Source: JABILX01 sp041648305 (GTDB lineage Bacteria > Patescibacteriota > Gracilibacteria > UBA1369 > LOWO2-01-FULL-3). From it: 30,698 nt of DNA. The notes beneath the pieces were generated by a model. That model saw only the letters and a program-made list of their open reading frames with translations. It made no database searches and had not been told where the DNA came from. Below, piece by piece: positions 14,021-22,657 of this stretch. Where the stretch lies: the NCBI GenBank assembly GCA_041648305.1, contig JBAZPI010000004.1, forward strand, positions 1 through 30,698, read 5' to 3'. Position 1 is the stretch's first letter. Every line of letters begins with the position of its first letter. Made by a program: the position numbers and the translations under genes.

Positions 14021-16890
14021 CACAAAGAAAATACGATGGTCGTATAAAAGAAATCCTGTCAGTGATTCACGAGCATACAGGAATAGCGATTAAAATGAGC
14101 CAACTAAGCTTGTCTTATGGGGAATTGTTCGAACGTATAACTAAGATTTCCAGTTTTTTACAAAAGCGTGTGGAGAAAGGTTCCGTTATTGCAATAATCA
14201 ATAAGTCATCCTGGGAGACAAGCGCTTGTTTTTTTGCAGTGATTGATTCTGGGTGTGTTGCACTATTGATCGATGCAAACTGGTCGCCAGAGTGGATTGA
14301 TATTGTTTTAAAAGATGCCCAGCCAGCTTTGATACTTAGTGCAAATAAGGATTTTCTAACCGATTGTGTGCATGAACCTGTTTCCGGCCTTTACGCGAGT
14401 GGTCAACTAGAAACTTCTCTACGCCTTAGCAAGGATGCTTCTTATCTTATTTATACCTCTGGTACAAGCGGAAAGCCAAAAGGTGCAATTAATTCTATAC
14501 AAGGTCTAACAAATTTATTTACTGCGGTCCAACAAATTTTTTCGTTGCAGCCATCGGATACGGTACTACAGTTTTCTTCTCCATCATTCGATGCTTGGGT
14601 CTGGGAGGTATGCTTAGCCTTTTCTTCTGGAGCATCCCTTGCAATCCCAAAAGTTGGTGGGCGTTTGCCCGGCAATGGTCTTGAAAAGTTTATAAAACAA
14701 CAATCGGTCACGGTTGCAACATTGACCCCGTCAGTGCTGTACCACTGCAAAGAAGACGATTTTGTCGGTGTTCATACACTTATTACTGCCGGGGAACGTT
14801 GCCCCAAAGATTTGGCTAAAAAATGGTTAAATGGCCGACGGTTATTTAATGCTTATGGTCCAAGTGAAGCAGCTGTTTGCGCTACCGTTTATCGTGTTGT
14901 AAATGATGAGTATTTACCACCAATCGGTAATCCTATTCCTGGAGTTGATGTCTGGTTGGAAGATGAGTGTGGACAGCGTATAAAATTAGAAGGTCGAGGG
15001 GAAATCATTATTAGCGGCAAAAGTGTTGGTCTTGGGTATTTAAATCGTCCAGAGCTCACTGCTGAGAAGTTTATAAATAATCCAGTAGTATTTCGGACTG
15101 GAGATAGTGCAAATAGAGATTCAAACGGCGTTCTTCATTATGATGGACGTTTAGATCGTCAGGTAAAAGTAAACGGGGTACGAATAGAATTAGAAAATGT
15201 TGAAAATTTATTAGAACAAAATGAACATGTTTTGCGTGCATTCGCAACAGTTGATAAAGAAGATTCTATAGAGGCAAAGCTTGTTGCTTTTGTGCTTTCT
15301 AAGCCCGATATATTACATAACGAATTACGAAATGCTTTAATAAAATTCTCGCGTCGCAATCTACCAGCACAAACAAGCCCAATAATTATATTTGTTCAGG
15401 ATCTACCTCTTAGAGGTAGTGGGAAAGTCGATCTTCGTTTTCTTGTTGCAAAATATCTTCATGACACTATACCAAATTCTAGCGGAGACCTTTGTCAGAC
15501 GATTTGCAATATATTTCAATCGTGTTTGGGTATGAAAAATATTTCTCTGAGCGATGATTTCTTTTTTCTTGGTGGAAACTCGTTAGATATGATGCAGTGT
15601 GTGGCGGAAATTGAAAATAAAGTTGGATCCAGCATACCAATATCCTTGGCGATGAGAAATAGTACGCCAAAAAATATGGCAAATGCTATTATAATGTATC
15701 AAAAACATAATAAGGTAGAAGAAGATCCTCCTATTATGATGAAAGATGTTCCTAAATTAAAGTTTCCCCCGATAAAAAAAACTACGCGAACAAATGGAAA
15801 TGTTTTCATTACCGGCACCACAGGATTGCTTGGTGCGTATGTGGTTCATGAACTTCTTGAGAGAACTGCGGATACTGTCATGTATTGCCTTGTACGCGCG
15901 CCTGACGATTCCAAAGCACTTGAACGTCTTAAAACCAATTTAGAAAAACATCGGTTTTGGAAACCTTCTTATGAGAGTAGGATAGTGTGTCTGGCTGGAA
16001 ATCTTGGCGATTCAAATTTCGGCCTATCAAAAAAAATATATTCTACGGTTAAAGAAAATATTGGATTCGTATATCATATAGCATCTAATGTTAACTGGGT
16101 TTTCAGCTATTCTGCTTTAGAGTCAGCAAATGTGGATGGTACGAAACACGCGATTCTATTGTGCTGTGATAGCGGTGCGAAATTAGTATACGTATCTTCA
16201 ATAGGAGTCCATTTCTCCAGTGATTGGCATTCGACTGCACAATTTAAGGAGTCGGCTATTCCTCAAGTTGGCGATCAGCTCCTAGGGTATCTTCGTTCAA
16301 AATGGGTCTCTGAACAACTTATTCATTCTGCAATTGAACATGGTGTTCTGTCCTATGTTTTCAGGCCGCCATTTATCTGCGGTGGAAGTGATTCGACGGA
16401 GCTTTTATCAAGGAATGATTTTTTGCTGAATAAAATTCAAGCGTGTATTGAGCTCGGCTGCATGCCGTTCCAAGGTTTTTTCCTCGATATTTATCCGGCT
16501 GATTTATTGGCTTCTGGCATCGTATCTGTCTCCTTACAGGAACGCTACGCAAATCAGGTGTTTCAATTTACTAATCCAAAAAAACTCGCTTGGCATGAGA
16601 TTTCTGCTATTCTTAAACAGCATGGACATAGATTGCGCGTGGTAGACTACAAAGAATGGATTGATAAAGTTGTCTCAAAACCAAACCCGCTCACGCCACA
16701 TTTGGCTTACATAAAGCCAGCTATCAGCAATACCAGGTCGATATATGAGCATCACCATGGAGATTGGCCTAAAGTAGTAGATGTTAATGTATCGTCGGCA
16801 ATTAAAGATCGTGAGCAACCTCCGTCCGTAGCTGATCTTATTGTTCAATACTTGCCTAAACAAAATCAAATTAAAAATAAAATTATATGA
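14017..16890 (+). CDS. Single-module NRPS-like adenylation-carrier-reductase (A-T-R), predicted Phe
   Basis: 957 residues from the ATG at 14017, which overlaps the kinase stop. The adenylation domain (about 25-480) has A3 YTSGTSGKPKG, A5 NAYGPSE, A7 RTGD and A10 Lys470 in RGSGKVD. Pocket residues aligned without gaps to GrsA are D192, A193, W196, T235, I256, A258, A279, V287, C288, K470 (DAWTIAAVCK, phenylalanine-type). The carrier domain has LGGNSLDMM with pantetheine Ser522. The thioester-reductase domain (about 595-957) has TGTTGLLG, VYVSSIG and the catalytic Y758-xxx-K762. There is no condensation domain, so the order resembles carboxylic acid reductases and Lys2 but with an amino-acid pocket. 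Expected chemistry: load Phe, then reduce it to an aldehyde or alcohol. Confidence 0.93.
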   Translation: MTQRKYDGRIKEILSVIHEHTGIAIKMSQLSLSYGELFERITKISSFLQKRVEKGSVIAIINKSSWETSACFFAVIDSGCVALLIDANWSPEWIDIVLKDAQPALILSANKDFLTDCVHEPVSGLYASGQLETSLRLSKDASYLIYTSGTSGKPKGAINSIQGLTNLFTAVQQIFSLQPSDTVLQFSSPSFDAWVWEVCLAFSSGASLAIPKVGGRLPGNGLEKFIKQQSVTVATLTPSVLYHCKEDDFVGVHTLITAGERCPKDLAKKWLNGRRLFNAYGPSEAAVCATVYRVVNDEYLPPIGNPIPGVDVWLEDECGQRIKLEGRGEIIISGKSVGLGYLNRPELTAEKFINNPVVFRTGDSANRDSNGVLHYDGRLDRQVKVNGVRIELENVENLLEQNEHVLRAFATVDKEDSIEAKLVAFVLSKPDILHNELRNALIKFSRRNLPAQTSPIIIFVQDLPLRGSGKVDLRFLVAKYLHDTIPNSSGDLCQTICNIFQSCLGMKNISLSDDFFFLGGNSLDMMQCVAEIENKVGSSIPISLAMRNSTPKNMANAIIMYQKHNKVEEDPPIMMKDVPKLKFPPIKKTTRTNGNVFITGTTGLLGAYVVHELLERTADTVMYCLVRAPDDSKALERLKTNLEKHRFWKPSYESRIVCLAGNLGDSNFGLSKKIYSTVKENIGFVYHIASNVNWVFSYSALESANVDGTKHAILLCCDSGAKLVYVSSIGVHFSSDWHSTAQFKESAIPQVGDQLLGYLRSKWVSEQLIHSAIEHGVLSYVFRPPFICGGSDSTELLSRNDFLLNKIQACIELGCMPFQGFFLDIYPADLLASGIVSVSLQERYANQVFQFTNPKKLAWHEISAILKQHGHRLRVVDYKEWIDKVVSKPNPLTPHLAYIKPAISNTRSIYEHHHGDWPKVVDVNVSSAIKDREQPPSVADLIVQYLPKQNQIKNKII

Positions 16891-18257
16891 AAAATCTGAG
16901 CATTAAGATTCTCAATAAGGTTATAAATGTAAATAATGTTGAAAATTTCAACCAGGAAGCTAATCAGCACAAAGGATTCAATACACTTATTGTGGCTGCT
17001 CCTGACATGATTGGGCGGCTCGTCGGGCGCAGGTTGCCATTCCGAGAAGTAAAAGAAAAGACAAAAGTTAGTGTTGGAGTCTGTTCAAGTATTCTTGCTT
17101 GGGATGCGGAACAGCTTCCTATAGATGGACTCTCAATAGCCGGTTTCCATACTGGATGGCAAGATATGAATATAGTATCAGACTTGGCTTTGATACGCCC
17201 CGTGAGTTGGCATAACCAATCAGTTATCGCAATTGGAGATGTGTATGATAAAGCGGGGAAAATTGTTCCTGTAGCACCTCGCTCGATTTTGCAAGCACAG
17301 ATAAGGCGGCTTAAAGAAGTAGGATTGATAGCTACGGTTGCAACCGAGTTAGAATTTTACTTGACACCAAATTCCAATGTTGCTAGGCGAGCAATCCGTA
17401 AACGCCACGATTATGCTATCGATGGCGTTACAAATAAAATGGAATTCTTTTTTGATGAGCTCCGCAATAATCTGGCTAGCAGCAATATTATGGTCGAGTC
17501 TTGGCAATCTGAATGGGGTTTAGGACAATGGGAGGTTAATCTGGCACGTGGCAATCCTATTGATGTTGCGGATTCCCATACTTTATTTAAGCTTGCAGTA
17601 AAGGAGTTTGCCGAAAAGCACGGATATAAGGCAAATTTTATGGCCAAGCCAGAAAGTTTCCAAGTTGGTTCATCAGGCCATATTCACATATCTCTGCGCG
17701 ATAAATCAGGACGTCCGGTTTTATTTGATCATTCAGTGCCTCAGCACATCTCTAAAACCTGCCTTTATGCTATCCGAGGAATTCTACACTATACTCCAGA
17801 ATGTATGCCATTGTACGCGAGCAATATAAATTCTTATCGACGATTGGCTGCAGGCGAATTCTGCGGACAAGGTCCAAGTTGGGGATTAGACAATCGTACT
17901 GTTACATGTAGAGTAATCGCGGACGATGAAGAGTCTGCTCACTTGGAGTTTCGAATTCCGGGTGCAGATGCAAATCCGTATCTCGCTATTGCGGGTGTGT
18001 TAGCATCGGTGAGAAAAGGTATTTTAGATCAGCGCGAGCCCAATAAGAAAATAATAGGCAATGCAAGTGTTCAGGTGTCTAAACTGTATCCTATGACCCT
18101 AGAATTGGCGACTGAAAATTTCATAAAAAGTTCATGGTCAAAAGACGAATTCGGGGAAGAATTTGTTTCACATTTCGGAGCACATCTAAAGCATGAATTT
18201 CAGCAGTTTGGTAGTTCTGTAACAGATTGGGAATTAAAAAGATATGCGGATGTTTAA
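16887..18257 (+). CDS. Glutamine-synthetase-like ligase (PuuA/gamma-glutamyl ligase type)
   Basis: 456 residues. The GS catalytic fold is clear. Metal-site Glu residues are in ATELEFYL and SEWGLGQWEVNL, and the ATP-site signature is SSGHIHISL. A Glu-binding loop region (YASNINSYRRL) and NRTVTCRV come later, then HLEFRIPGADANPYLAIAGVL. The family form GPGQxE reads GLGQWE. Divergent GS proteins such as PuuA, GlnA3/4 and FluG ligate amines other than ammonia to the gamma-carboxylate of glutamate. Given its place directly after the A-T-R gene (ATGA overlap), a gamma-glutamyl transfer to the amino aldehyde or alcohol is the likeliest use, by inference. A housekeeping GS role is unlikely in this operon. 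Confidence 0.88.
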   Translation: MKNLSIKILNKVINVNNVENFNQEANQHKGFNTLIVAAPDMIGRLVGRRLPFREVKEKTKVSVGVCSSILAWDAEQLPIDGLSIAGFHTGWQDMNIVSDLALIRPVSWHNQSVIAIGDVYDKAGKIVPVAPRSILQAQIRRLKEVGLIATVATELEFYLTPNSNVARRAIRKRHDYAIDGVTNKMEFFFDELRNNLASSNIMVESWQSEWGLGQWEVNLARGNPIDVADSHTLFKLAVKEFAEKHGYKANFMAKPESFQVGSSGHIHISLRDKSGRPVLFDHSVPQHISKTCLYAIRGILHYTPECMPLYASNINSYRRLAAGEFCGQGPSWGLDNRTVTCRVIADDEESAHLEFRIPGADANPYLAIAGVLASVRKGILDQREPNKKIIGNASVQVSKLYPMTLELATENFIKSSWSKDEFGEEFVSHFGAHLKHEFQQFGSSVTDWELKRYADV

Positions 18258-18277
18258 TTTTTATTTTTGCAAAAAGT

Positions 18278-19219
18278 ATGATTACCGTTAACGATGAAAA
18301 AGAATGCCGATTATTATGGGAAACCTTTAATTTGAAATCACTGTCTTTTGGAATTACCGGCAGCTTTGAGTTCAGAAAATTTTACTCGTCATTGTTCGGT
18401 ATGCAGCATTACTTTATTTGCAACGATTTCGATAACCCTTCGTATATTTTGCCTTTGTGCAAAGGTAAAGACGGACTAGACTGGTTTGGAACTAAGGAAT
18501 TAGAAGATCCCCCTTTTTATTGTCGACCAGATGCCGGTGGTCATTTTTTGGAATCATTAAAAAACTTACATTCGCATTTAGAAATGCGTAACGTCAACGA
18601 ATTACAGCTTAAAAAAATGCAAGAATGTTCGCTGGTGCAATCGTCAGAGATATGTGGAACAAAGATTGTTGTAAGGGATAATGCTTCGTTATCAGGCAAA
18701 GCTCATTGGTCGGAACGGAATCTTCACAGAATGCAGATAGCATTTACAGCTCTTAAACCTGAGTGGTTTTTTCAGGAAAATCCGACAATATCTGAAATTG
18801 ATTCAGTATTTAATGAAAGTATTAAAATGTTTTCGGCGAGGAATCGTACATCTAAGTTTGAGGATCTCAATAGGCAAAACAAATATCTAAATATTTTCAC
18901 CTCTGTAATTCCCGGTGTAAAGTCAGTATTGGGAGTATGCAAGGTAAATAACGTAGCAACAATAAAAGTTTTGATCCTACTGTTTGAAAACACTGCTACG
19001 GTATCTATAGTAGCTCTAGATGTTAAACACCCCGAAAGCAAAATTATTGCACAATATGGATTTCGTTATGCTATAGCGTCTATTCCAGGTGAACTCCAAA
19101 AGGTTTATGGTTGCCAGATTGTGGATTATCAAGGAGGAAGCCATTCGTGGAAGGGGGAAGTTTCTCCGGATTTTCAGTTATTGCAGTATAACGTTAAATT
19201 AAATTATGACCATTTTTGA
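18278..19219 (+). CDS. Unrecognised protein, possibly GNAT-fold (CelD/FemAB-like)
   Basis: 313 residues from the ATG at 18278. I do not recognise it firmly. The N-terminal half alternates strands and short helices with an ILPL-x-GKDGLDWFG segment like the LPLxxxxxxLxxxG segment of CelD/BioF2-type acyltransferases. The C-terminal half has a second alpha/beta pattern (KVLILLFENTATVSIVALDV...IIAQYGFRYAI) that could be the second GNAT lobe. Such proteins transfer acyl or aminoacyl groups. It begins 20 bases after the GS-like gene and overlaps the next gene by 14 bases, so it belongs to the operon. Acylation of the pathway product is a guess. Confidence 0.45.
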   Translation: MITVNDEKECRLLWETFNLKSLSFGITGSFEFRKFYSSLFGMQHYFICNDFDNPSYILPLCKGKDGLDWFGTKELEDPPFYCRPDAGGHFLESLKNLHSHLEMRNVNELQLKKMQECSLVQSSEICGTKIVVRDNASLSGKAHWSERNLHRMQIAFTALKPEWFFQENPTISEIDSVFNESIKMFSARNRTSKFEDLNRQNKYLNIFTSVIPGVKSVLGVCKVNNVATIKVLILLFENTATVSIVALDVKHPESKIIAQYGFRYAIASIPGELQKVYGCQIVDYQGGSHSWKGEVSPDFQLLQYNVKLNYDHF

Positions 19220-19910
19220 TATCATTGCAGATTATTATGACGATTCTATTCTGAACGGTCGCTTTAACCATGATGATGTGGTTAAGCGCCTGGAGCCGTT
19301 TATAAAAGAAGCGCCCATATTTATTACTGATCTAGCTTCTGGTACTGGCGGTATGGCAGATGCGCTCCACAGGAAATGGCCGCTTGCCAAAGTGATATGT
19401 GAAGAACCTTCTGTTGCAATGATAAAATTACTTAAGGGAAAATTTCCTGACTTTCCTGTCCACTGTACAACCTTGCAAGAAACACAAATAACTTCTCAAG
19501 ATTTGGTTACTGTTGCGTTTAATTCAATTAATTACATAGAACCCAATCTTCTTTTTTCTGTATTCAAACGGATACATTCAGGAACGCGTGTTGGAGGTGT
19601 TTTATATTTTGATGCGTTAACGAAAGAATCTGCGCTCTATATGCTGAATGGAAAGCCCTTTATGGAAAAAGTAACTAAGAGAGGAGAGCTAACGGTTTGT
19701 AGTCGCTTAACATCAGAAATACTGTTCCATAGATTCAGTCTTGATAATGGATATTTTGAAGAGCACGCGCAATATATAGTTTCGGAACAAGAATATCTAA
19801 GATTGCTTTTAGCTACAAATTTTGAAGTCTTGCACGTTCAGTCTTTACCTGGAACTTTACGGACTGAGTTTGTTTGCAAATCGGTGAATAAAAACATTTA
19901 TAAAATATAA
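19206..19910 (+). CDS. Class I SAM-dependent methyltransferase of the biosynthetic operon
   Basis: 234 residues. The SAM motif I is FITDLASGTGGMADAL (about 38-53). An acidic strand end (VICEEPS near 75) and the FNSINYIEP segment follow. The YYDD start and the RVGGVLYFDAL strand fit small-molecule N- or O-methyltransferases of the Methyltransf_25 group. Its start lies inside the end of the previous gene and it ends 7 bases before the PPTase gene. It probably methylates the amine, hydroxyl or carboxyl group of the operon's product. It is unrelated in detail to the GC-rich methyltransferase ending at 4935. Confidence 0.82.
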   Translation: MTIFDIIADYYDDSILNGRFNHDDVVKRLEPFIKEAPIFITDLASGTGGMADALHRKWPLAKVICEEPSVAMIKLLKGKFPDFPVHCTTLQETQITSQDLVTVAFNSINYIEPNLLFSVFKRIHSGTRVGGVLYFDALTKESALYMLNGKPFMEKVTKRGELTVCSRLTSEILFHRFSLDNGYFEEHAQYIVSEQEYLRLLLATNFEVLHVQSLPGTLRTEFVCKSVNKNIYKI

Positions 19911-19917
19911 AGCTGAT

Positions 19918-20625
19918 ATGTCGATACCCCAATACATAAAAAATATTTCGCTGGATGTATTCGGTAAAACTAACGATCACAACAAAATAGATTTATGGAA
20001 AGTAAACATCGGTGATATTGAAGGTGATATGCAGAGCATCCCAGAAATTTTATCTGACGATGAGGTAGACAGGGCGAGTAAGTATCGCTTAAATAGTGAT
20101 AAAGTAAATTTTATTATATCGAGGACGATTTTAAAAATAATATTATCGTCATATTTAGAAAAACATCCGAAAGATATAGTTTTTTCATATACAAATACCT
20201 TAAAACCAGTATTAAATATGCAAGGTAGAAATCGCATATGTTTTAATGTGTCGCATTCGAATGGATTAATTTTGTACGCTGTTAGTCGTGGTGATGAGGT
20301 TGGGATTGATGTGGAGTACATACCGTCCATATTAAACTGTGACATGTTGGTAAAAAGTTTCTTTTCGTCAGGTGAGCGCGAGTATCTGAGTTTAGTGCCG
20401 CAAGAGAAAAGGCAAAAAGAATTTACGAAAATATGGGTGACTAAAGAGGCGTATCTTAAAGCTACGGCTAAGGGCATGTCGGGCATAAAAGGCGTAGAGG
20501 TAATAATTAAAAAAAATAAACCGTCAATGTTGGAGTGTGGGGGAGGGGGTGGAAGTTCAGATAAATGGAAAATACATCAGTTTGAGCCCGAAAAAGGTTA
20601 TGTTGCAAGTATTGTTTATAAGTAG
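19918..20625 (+). CDS. Sfp-type 4'-phosphopantetheinyl transferase
   Basis: 235 residues, the length of Sfp-group enzymes rather than AcpS. Visible motifs are the substrate-side NVSHSNGLILYAVS (about 105-118), the Mg-binding VGIDVEYI, and FTKIWVTKEAYLKATAKG, the WxxKEAxxK signature. It moves phosphopantetheine from CoA to the carrier-domain serine (Ser522) of the A-T-R protein. Its presence as the last gene makes the operon self-sufficient for carrier activation and strongly supports a working carrier-protein pathway. A weak hairpin follows the stop, with no strong terminator before the thrS promoter. Confidence 0.92.
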   Translation: MSIPQYIKNISLDVFGKTNDHNKIDLWKVNIGDIEGDMQSIPEILSDDEVDRASKYRLNSDKVNFIISRTILKIILSSYLEKHPKDIVFSYTNTLKPVLNMQGRNRICFNVSHSNGLILYAVSRGDEVGIDVEYIPSILNCDMLVKSFFSSGEREYLSLVPQEKRQKEFTKIWVTKEAYLKATAKGMSGIKGVEVIIKKNKPSMLECGGGGGSSDKWKIHQFEPEKGYVASIVYK

Positions 20626-20708
20626 TAAAGAATACTTTATTAGGATATGTAGAATGGATTAGTCGGGTCTAATTGATACAGCATGCACGATTTAAAAAAT
20701 TTAGCTGA

Positions 20709-20737
20709 TTGACAAAAATTTTCATATTCACTAACAT
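20709..20737 (+). promoter_or_regulatory. Promoter of thrS
   Basis: TTGACA at 20709-20714, a 17-base spacer, TAACAT at 20732-20737. Transcription is expected to begin near 20744, giving a leader of about 170 bases that contains the T-box. Confidence 0.7.
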
Positions 20738-20743
20738 ATAACT

Positions 20744-20896
20744 CATAGAGATTGTTGCGACTACCAATCGCAAGTCATTAGATTAATGACTCTTGGGACT
20801 AATCTTAAAAAAAGAAAAAAGTTGGGTGGAACCGCGAACCAGACTCACCCCGACAAAAAGTGAAAGTATTCGTTTTTTGTCGGGGCGATTTTATTT
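20744..20896 (+). promoter_or_regulatory. T-box riboswitch of thrS (compact form)
   Basis: The T-box consensus GGGTGGAACCGCG lies at 20824-20836, with the TGGA bulge that pairs with the tRNA acceptor end. A terminator follows: CCCCGACAAAAA pairs with TTTTTGTCGGGG, then T-rich sequence. The alternative antiterminator pairs GGGTG with CACCC, which shares bases with the terminator. Upstream is TGCGA-CTACCAA-TCGCA, a short stem whose loop contains ACC (20763-20765), a threonine codon followed by a purine, as in specifier loops. A perfect AGTCATTA/TAATGACT hairpin comes next. The distal stem I elements of long T-boxes seem absent. Confidence 0.88.
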
Positions 20897-20915
20897 TATT
20901 AGTTAGTTTAAAAAC

Positions 20916-22655
20916 ATGGAAACAGAAAAAATATATAAAATTAGGCACTCACTCTCCCATCTTTTAGCCGGGGCAGTTTTGAGTTTTTATCCAGACGTCA
21001 AACTGGCGATTGGCCCCGCTATTGACAATGGCTTTTATTATGATTTTGAATTTAGCGTACCTATTAGTGATAAAGATTTAGGAAAGATAGAACAAAAAAT
21101 GCGTGAGCTCTTAAAAAAATGGTCAGTTTTTGAAAAAAAAGAAATTACTATAGATGAAGCTAAAATTTTTTTTGCTAATAATCCCTATAAACTAGAATTA
21201 ATTGCCGATATTAAAAAAGAAGGCGACAGGCCAACTATTTACATTTCTGGTGACTTTACTGACCTTTGTGCTGGGCCACACGTAAACACCACTAAAGATA
21301 TTCCATCGGGCGGATTCAAATTAGAGAGAATTGCCGGTGCTTATTGGCGCGGAAATGAGAACAATAAGATGCTCTCTCGTATTTATGGTTTGGCTTTTGA
21401 ATCTAAAGAAGCATTGGTGGCTTACGAATTACAACAAGAAGAAGCCAGAAAAAGAGATCATAGAAAAATTGGTAAGGAATTAAAACTTTTTACTATTTCT
21501 GACTTAGTTGGTGCTGGTCTACCACTTCTCCAGCCGAAAGGAATGATTATAAGAGAAGCGATTGAGGATTACCTCTGGGAGCTCAATAAAGCAAAAGGTT
21601 ATGAGCGCGTTTGGACACCACATATTACTAAAATAGGTTTATATGAAACCTCTGGTCACGCGGCTAAATTTGGTGAGGAACTTTTTCGTGTCAAAGGTGG
21701 CGATGAAGAGTTTTTTATGAAGCCCATGAACTGTCCACACCACATGCAGATATTCTGCGATAATCAGTTTTCTTACCGCGATATGCCAGTCCGCTATTTT
21801 GAACCAGCCACTGTTTATAGATACGAAAAAGCAGGACAGCTTTCTGGTCTAGCTAGAGTACGAGCTATAACCCAAGATGACGGACACTTGTTTTGCCGAG
21901 TATCACAAATCGATGAAGAAGTGAGTATTATTGTGGGGATAATCAAGAAATTCTATACCACCATGAATATGCTAAATGGTTACTGGGTCAGGCTCTCTGT
22001 TCGAGGTGATGATAGAAGTAAGTATCTAGGTGGCGATGAAGTTTGGGAAAAAGCGGAAACGGCCTTGGAAAAAGCGGCCAAAGAAAATGAATTGAATTAC
22101 AAGAGAGTAGAAGGAGAAGCAGCTTTTTATGGACCTAAGCTGGATTTTATGTTCCATGATGCCATTGGCCGAGAATGGCAATTAGCTACTATCCAATGTG
22201 ATTTCAATTTACCGGAAAGATTTGATCTTAGTTTTACTAATGAAAAAGGTGAGAAAGAAAGACCAGTAGTTATTCACCGTGCCATATCAGGCTCACTAGA
22301 AAGATTTATGGCTATGGTGATAGAACATTTTGCTGGTAATTTTCCAATTTGGATGTCTCCAACTCAGATTAAAATAATTCCAGTTAGAGAAAATCATAAT
22401 GACTATGCTAAAAAAATTGCGGATGAATTAAAAGTTCGTAATATCAGAGTAGATCTTGATAATAGTGACGAAGGTATGGGTAAAAAAATCCACTCTGGTA
22501 AGGTGAATAAAGTCCCTTATATGCTAGTTATTGGTGATAAAGAAATGGAGTCCGGTGAACTTACTCTAGAAATCCGTGATGGTGCTAAGCAAGAAAAAAT
22601 TAGTTTAGAAAATCTTAAAAAGAAACTTGAAAATGAAATAAAGGATAGGAGCTAG
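20916..22655 (+). CDS. thrS: Threonyl-tRNA synthetase
   Basis: 579 residues, shorter than the usual 640 or so because the N-terminal TGS domain is missing. The protein begins at the editing domain: RHSLSHLLAGAV, with GPAIDNGFYYDFE and a later CAGPHV carrying the Cys of the zinc-like/editing site. The class II core shows motif 2 in YRYEKAGQLSGLARVRAITQDD, the zinc ligand Cys in KPMNCPHHM, and motif 3 HRAISGSLERFMAMVIEH. The anticodon domain forms the C-terminus (PVRENHNDYAKKIADEL...IGDKEMESG). It charges tRNA(Thr) and is controlled by its T-box leader. AT-rich, no SD before the ATG. Confidence 0.95.
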   Translation: METEKIYKIRHSLSHLLAGAVLSFYPDVKLAIGPAIDNGFYYDFEFSVPISDKDLGKIEQKMRELLKKWSVFEKKEITIDEAKIFFANNPYKLELIADIKKEGDRPTIYISGDFTDLCAGPHVNTTKDIPSGGFKLERIAGAYWRGNENNKMLSRIYGLAFESKEALVAYELQQEEARKRDHRKIGKELKLFTISDLVGAGLPLLQPKGMIIREAIEDYLWELNKAKGYERVWTPHITKIGLYETSGHAAKFGEELFRVKGGDEEFFMKPMNCPHHMQIFCDNQFSYRDMPVRYFEPATVYRYEKAGQLSGLARVRAITQDDGHLFCRVSQIDEEVSIIVGIIKKFYTTMNMLNGYWVRLSVRGDDRSKYLGGDEVWEKAETALEKAAKENELNYKRVEGEAAFYGPKLDFMFHDAIGREWQLATIQCDFNLPERFDLSFTNEKGEKERPVVIHRAISGSLERFMAMVIEHFAGNFPIWMSPTQIKIIPVRENHNDYAKKIADELKVRNIRVDLDNSDEGMGKKIHSGKVNKVPYMLVIGDKEMESGELTLEIRDGAKQEKISLENLKKKLENEIKDRS

Positions 22656-22657
22656 AA

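Noticed and set aside
16887..18257. Housekeeping glutamine synthetase
   Set aside because: Sequence motifs are divergent (GLGQWE rather than GPGQxE) and the gene is translationally coupled inside a biosynthetic operon.
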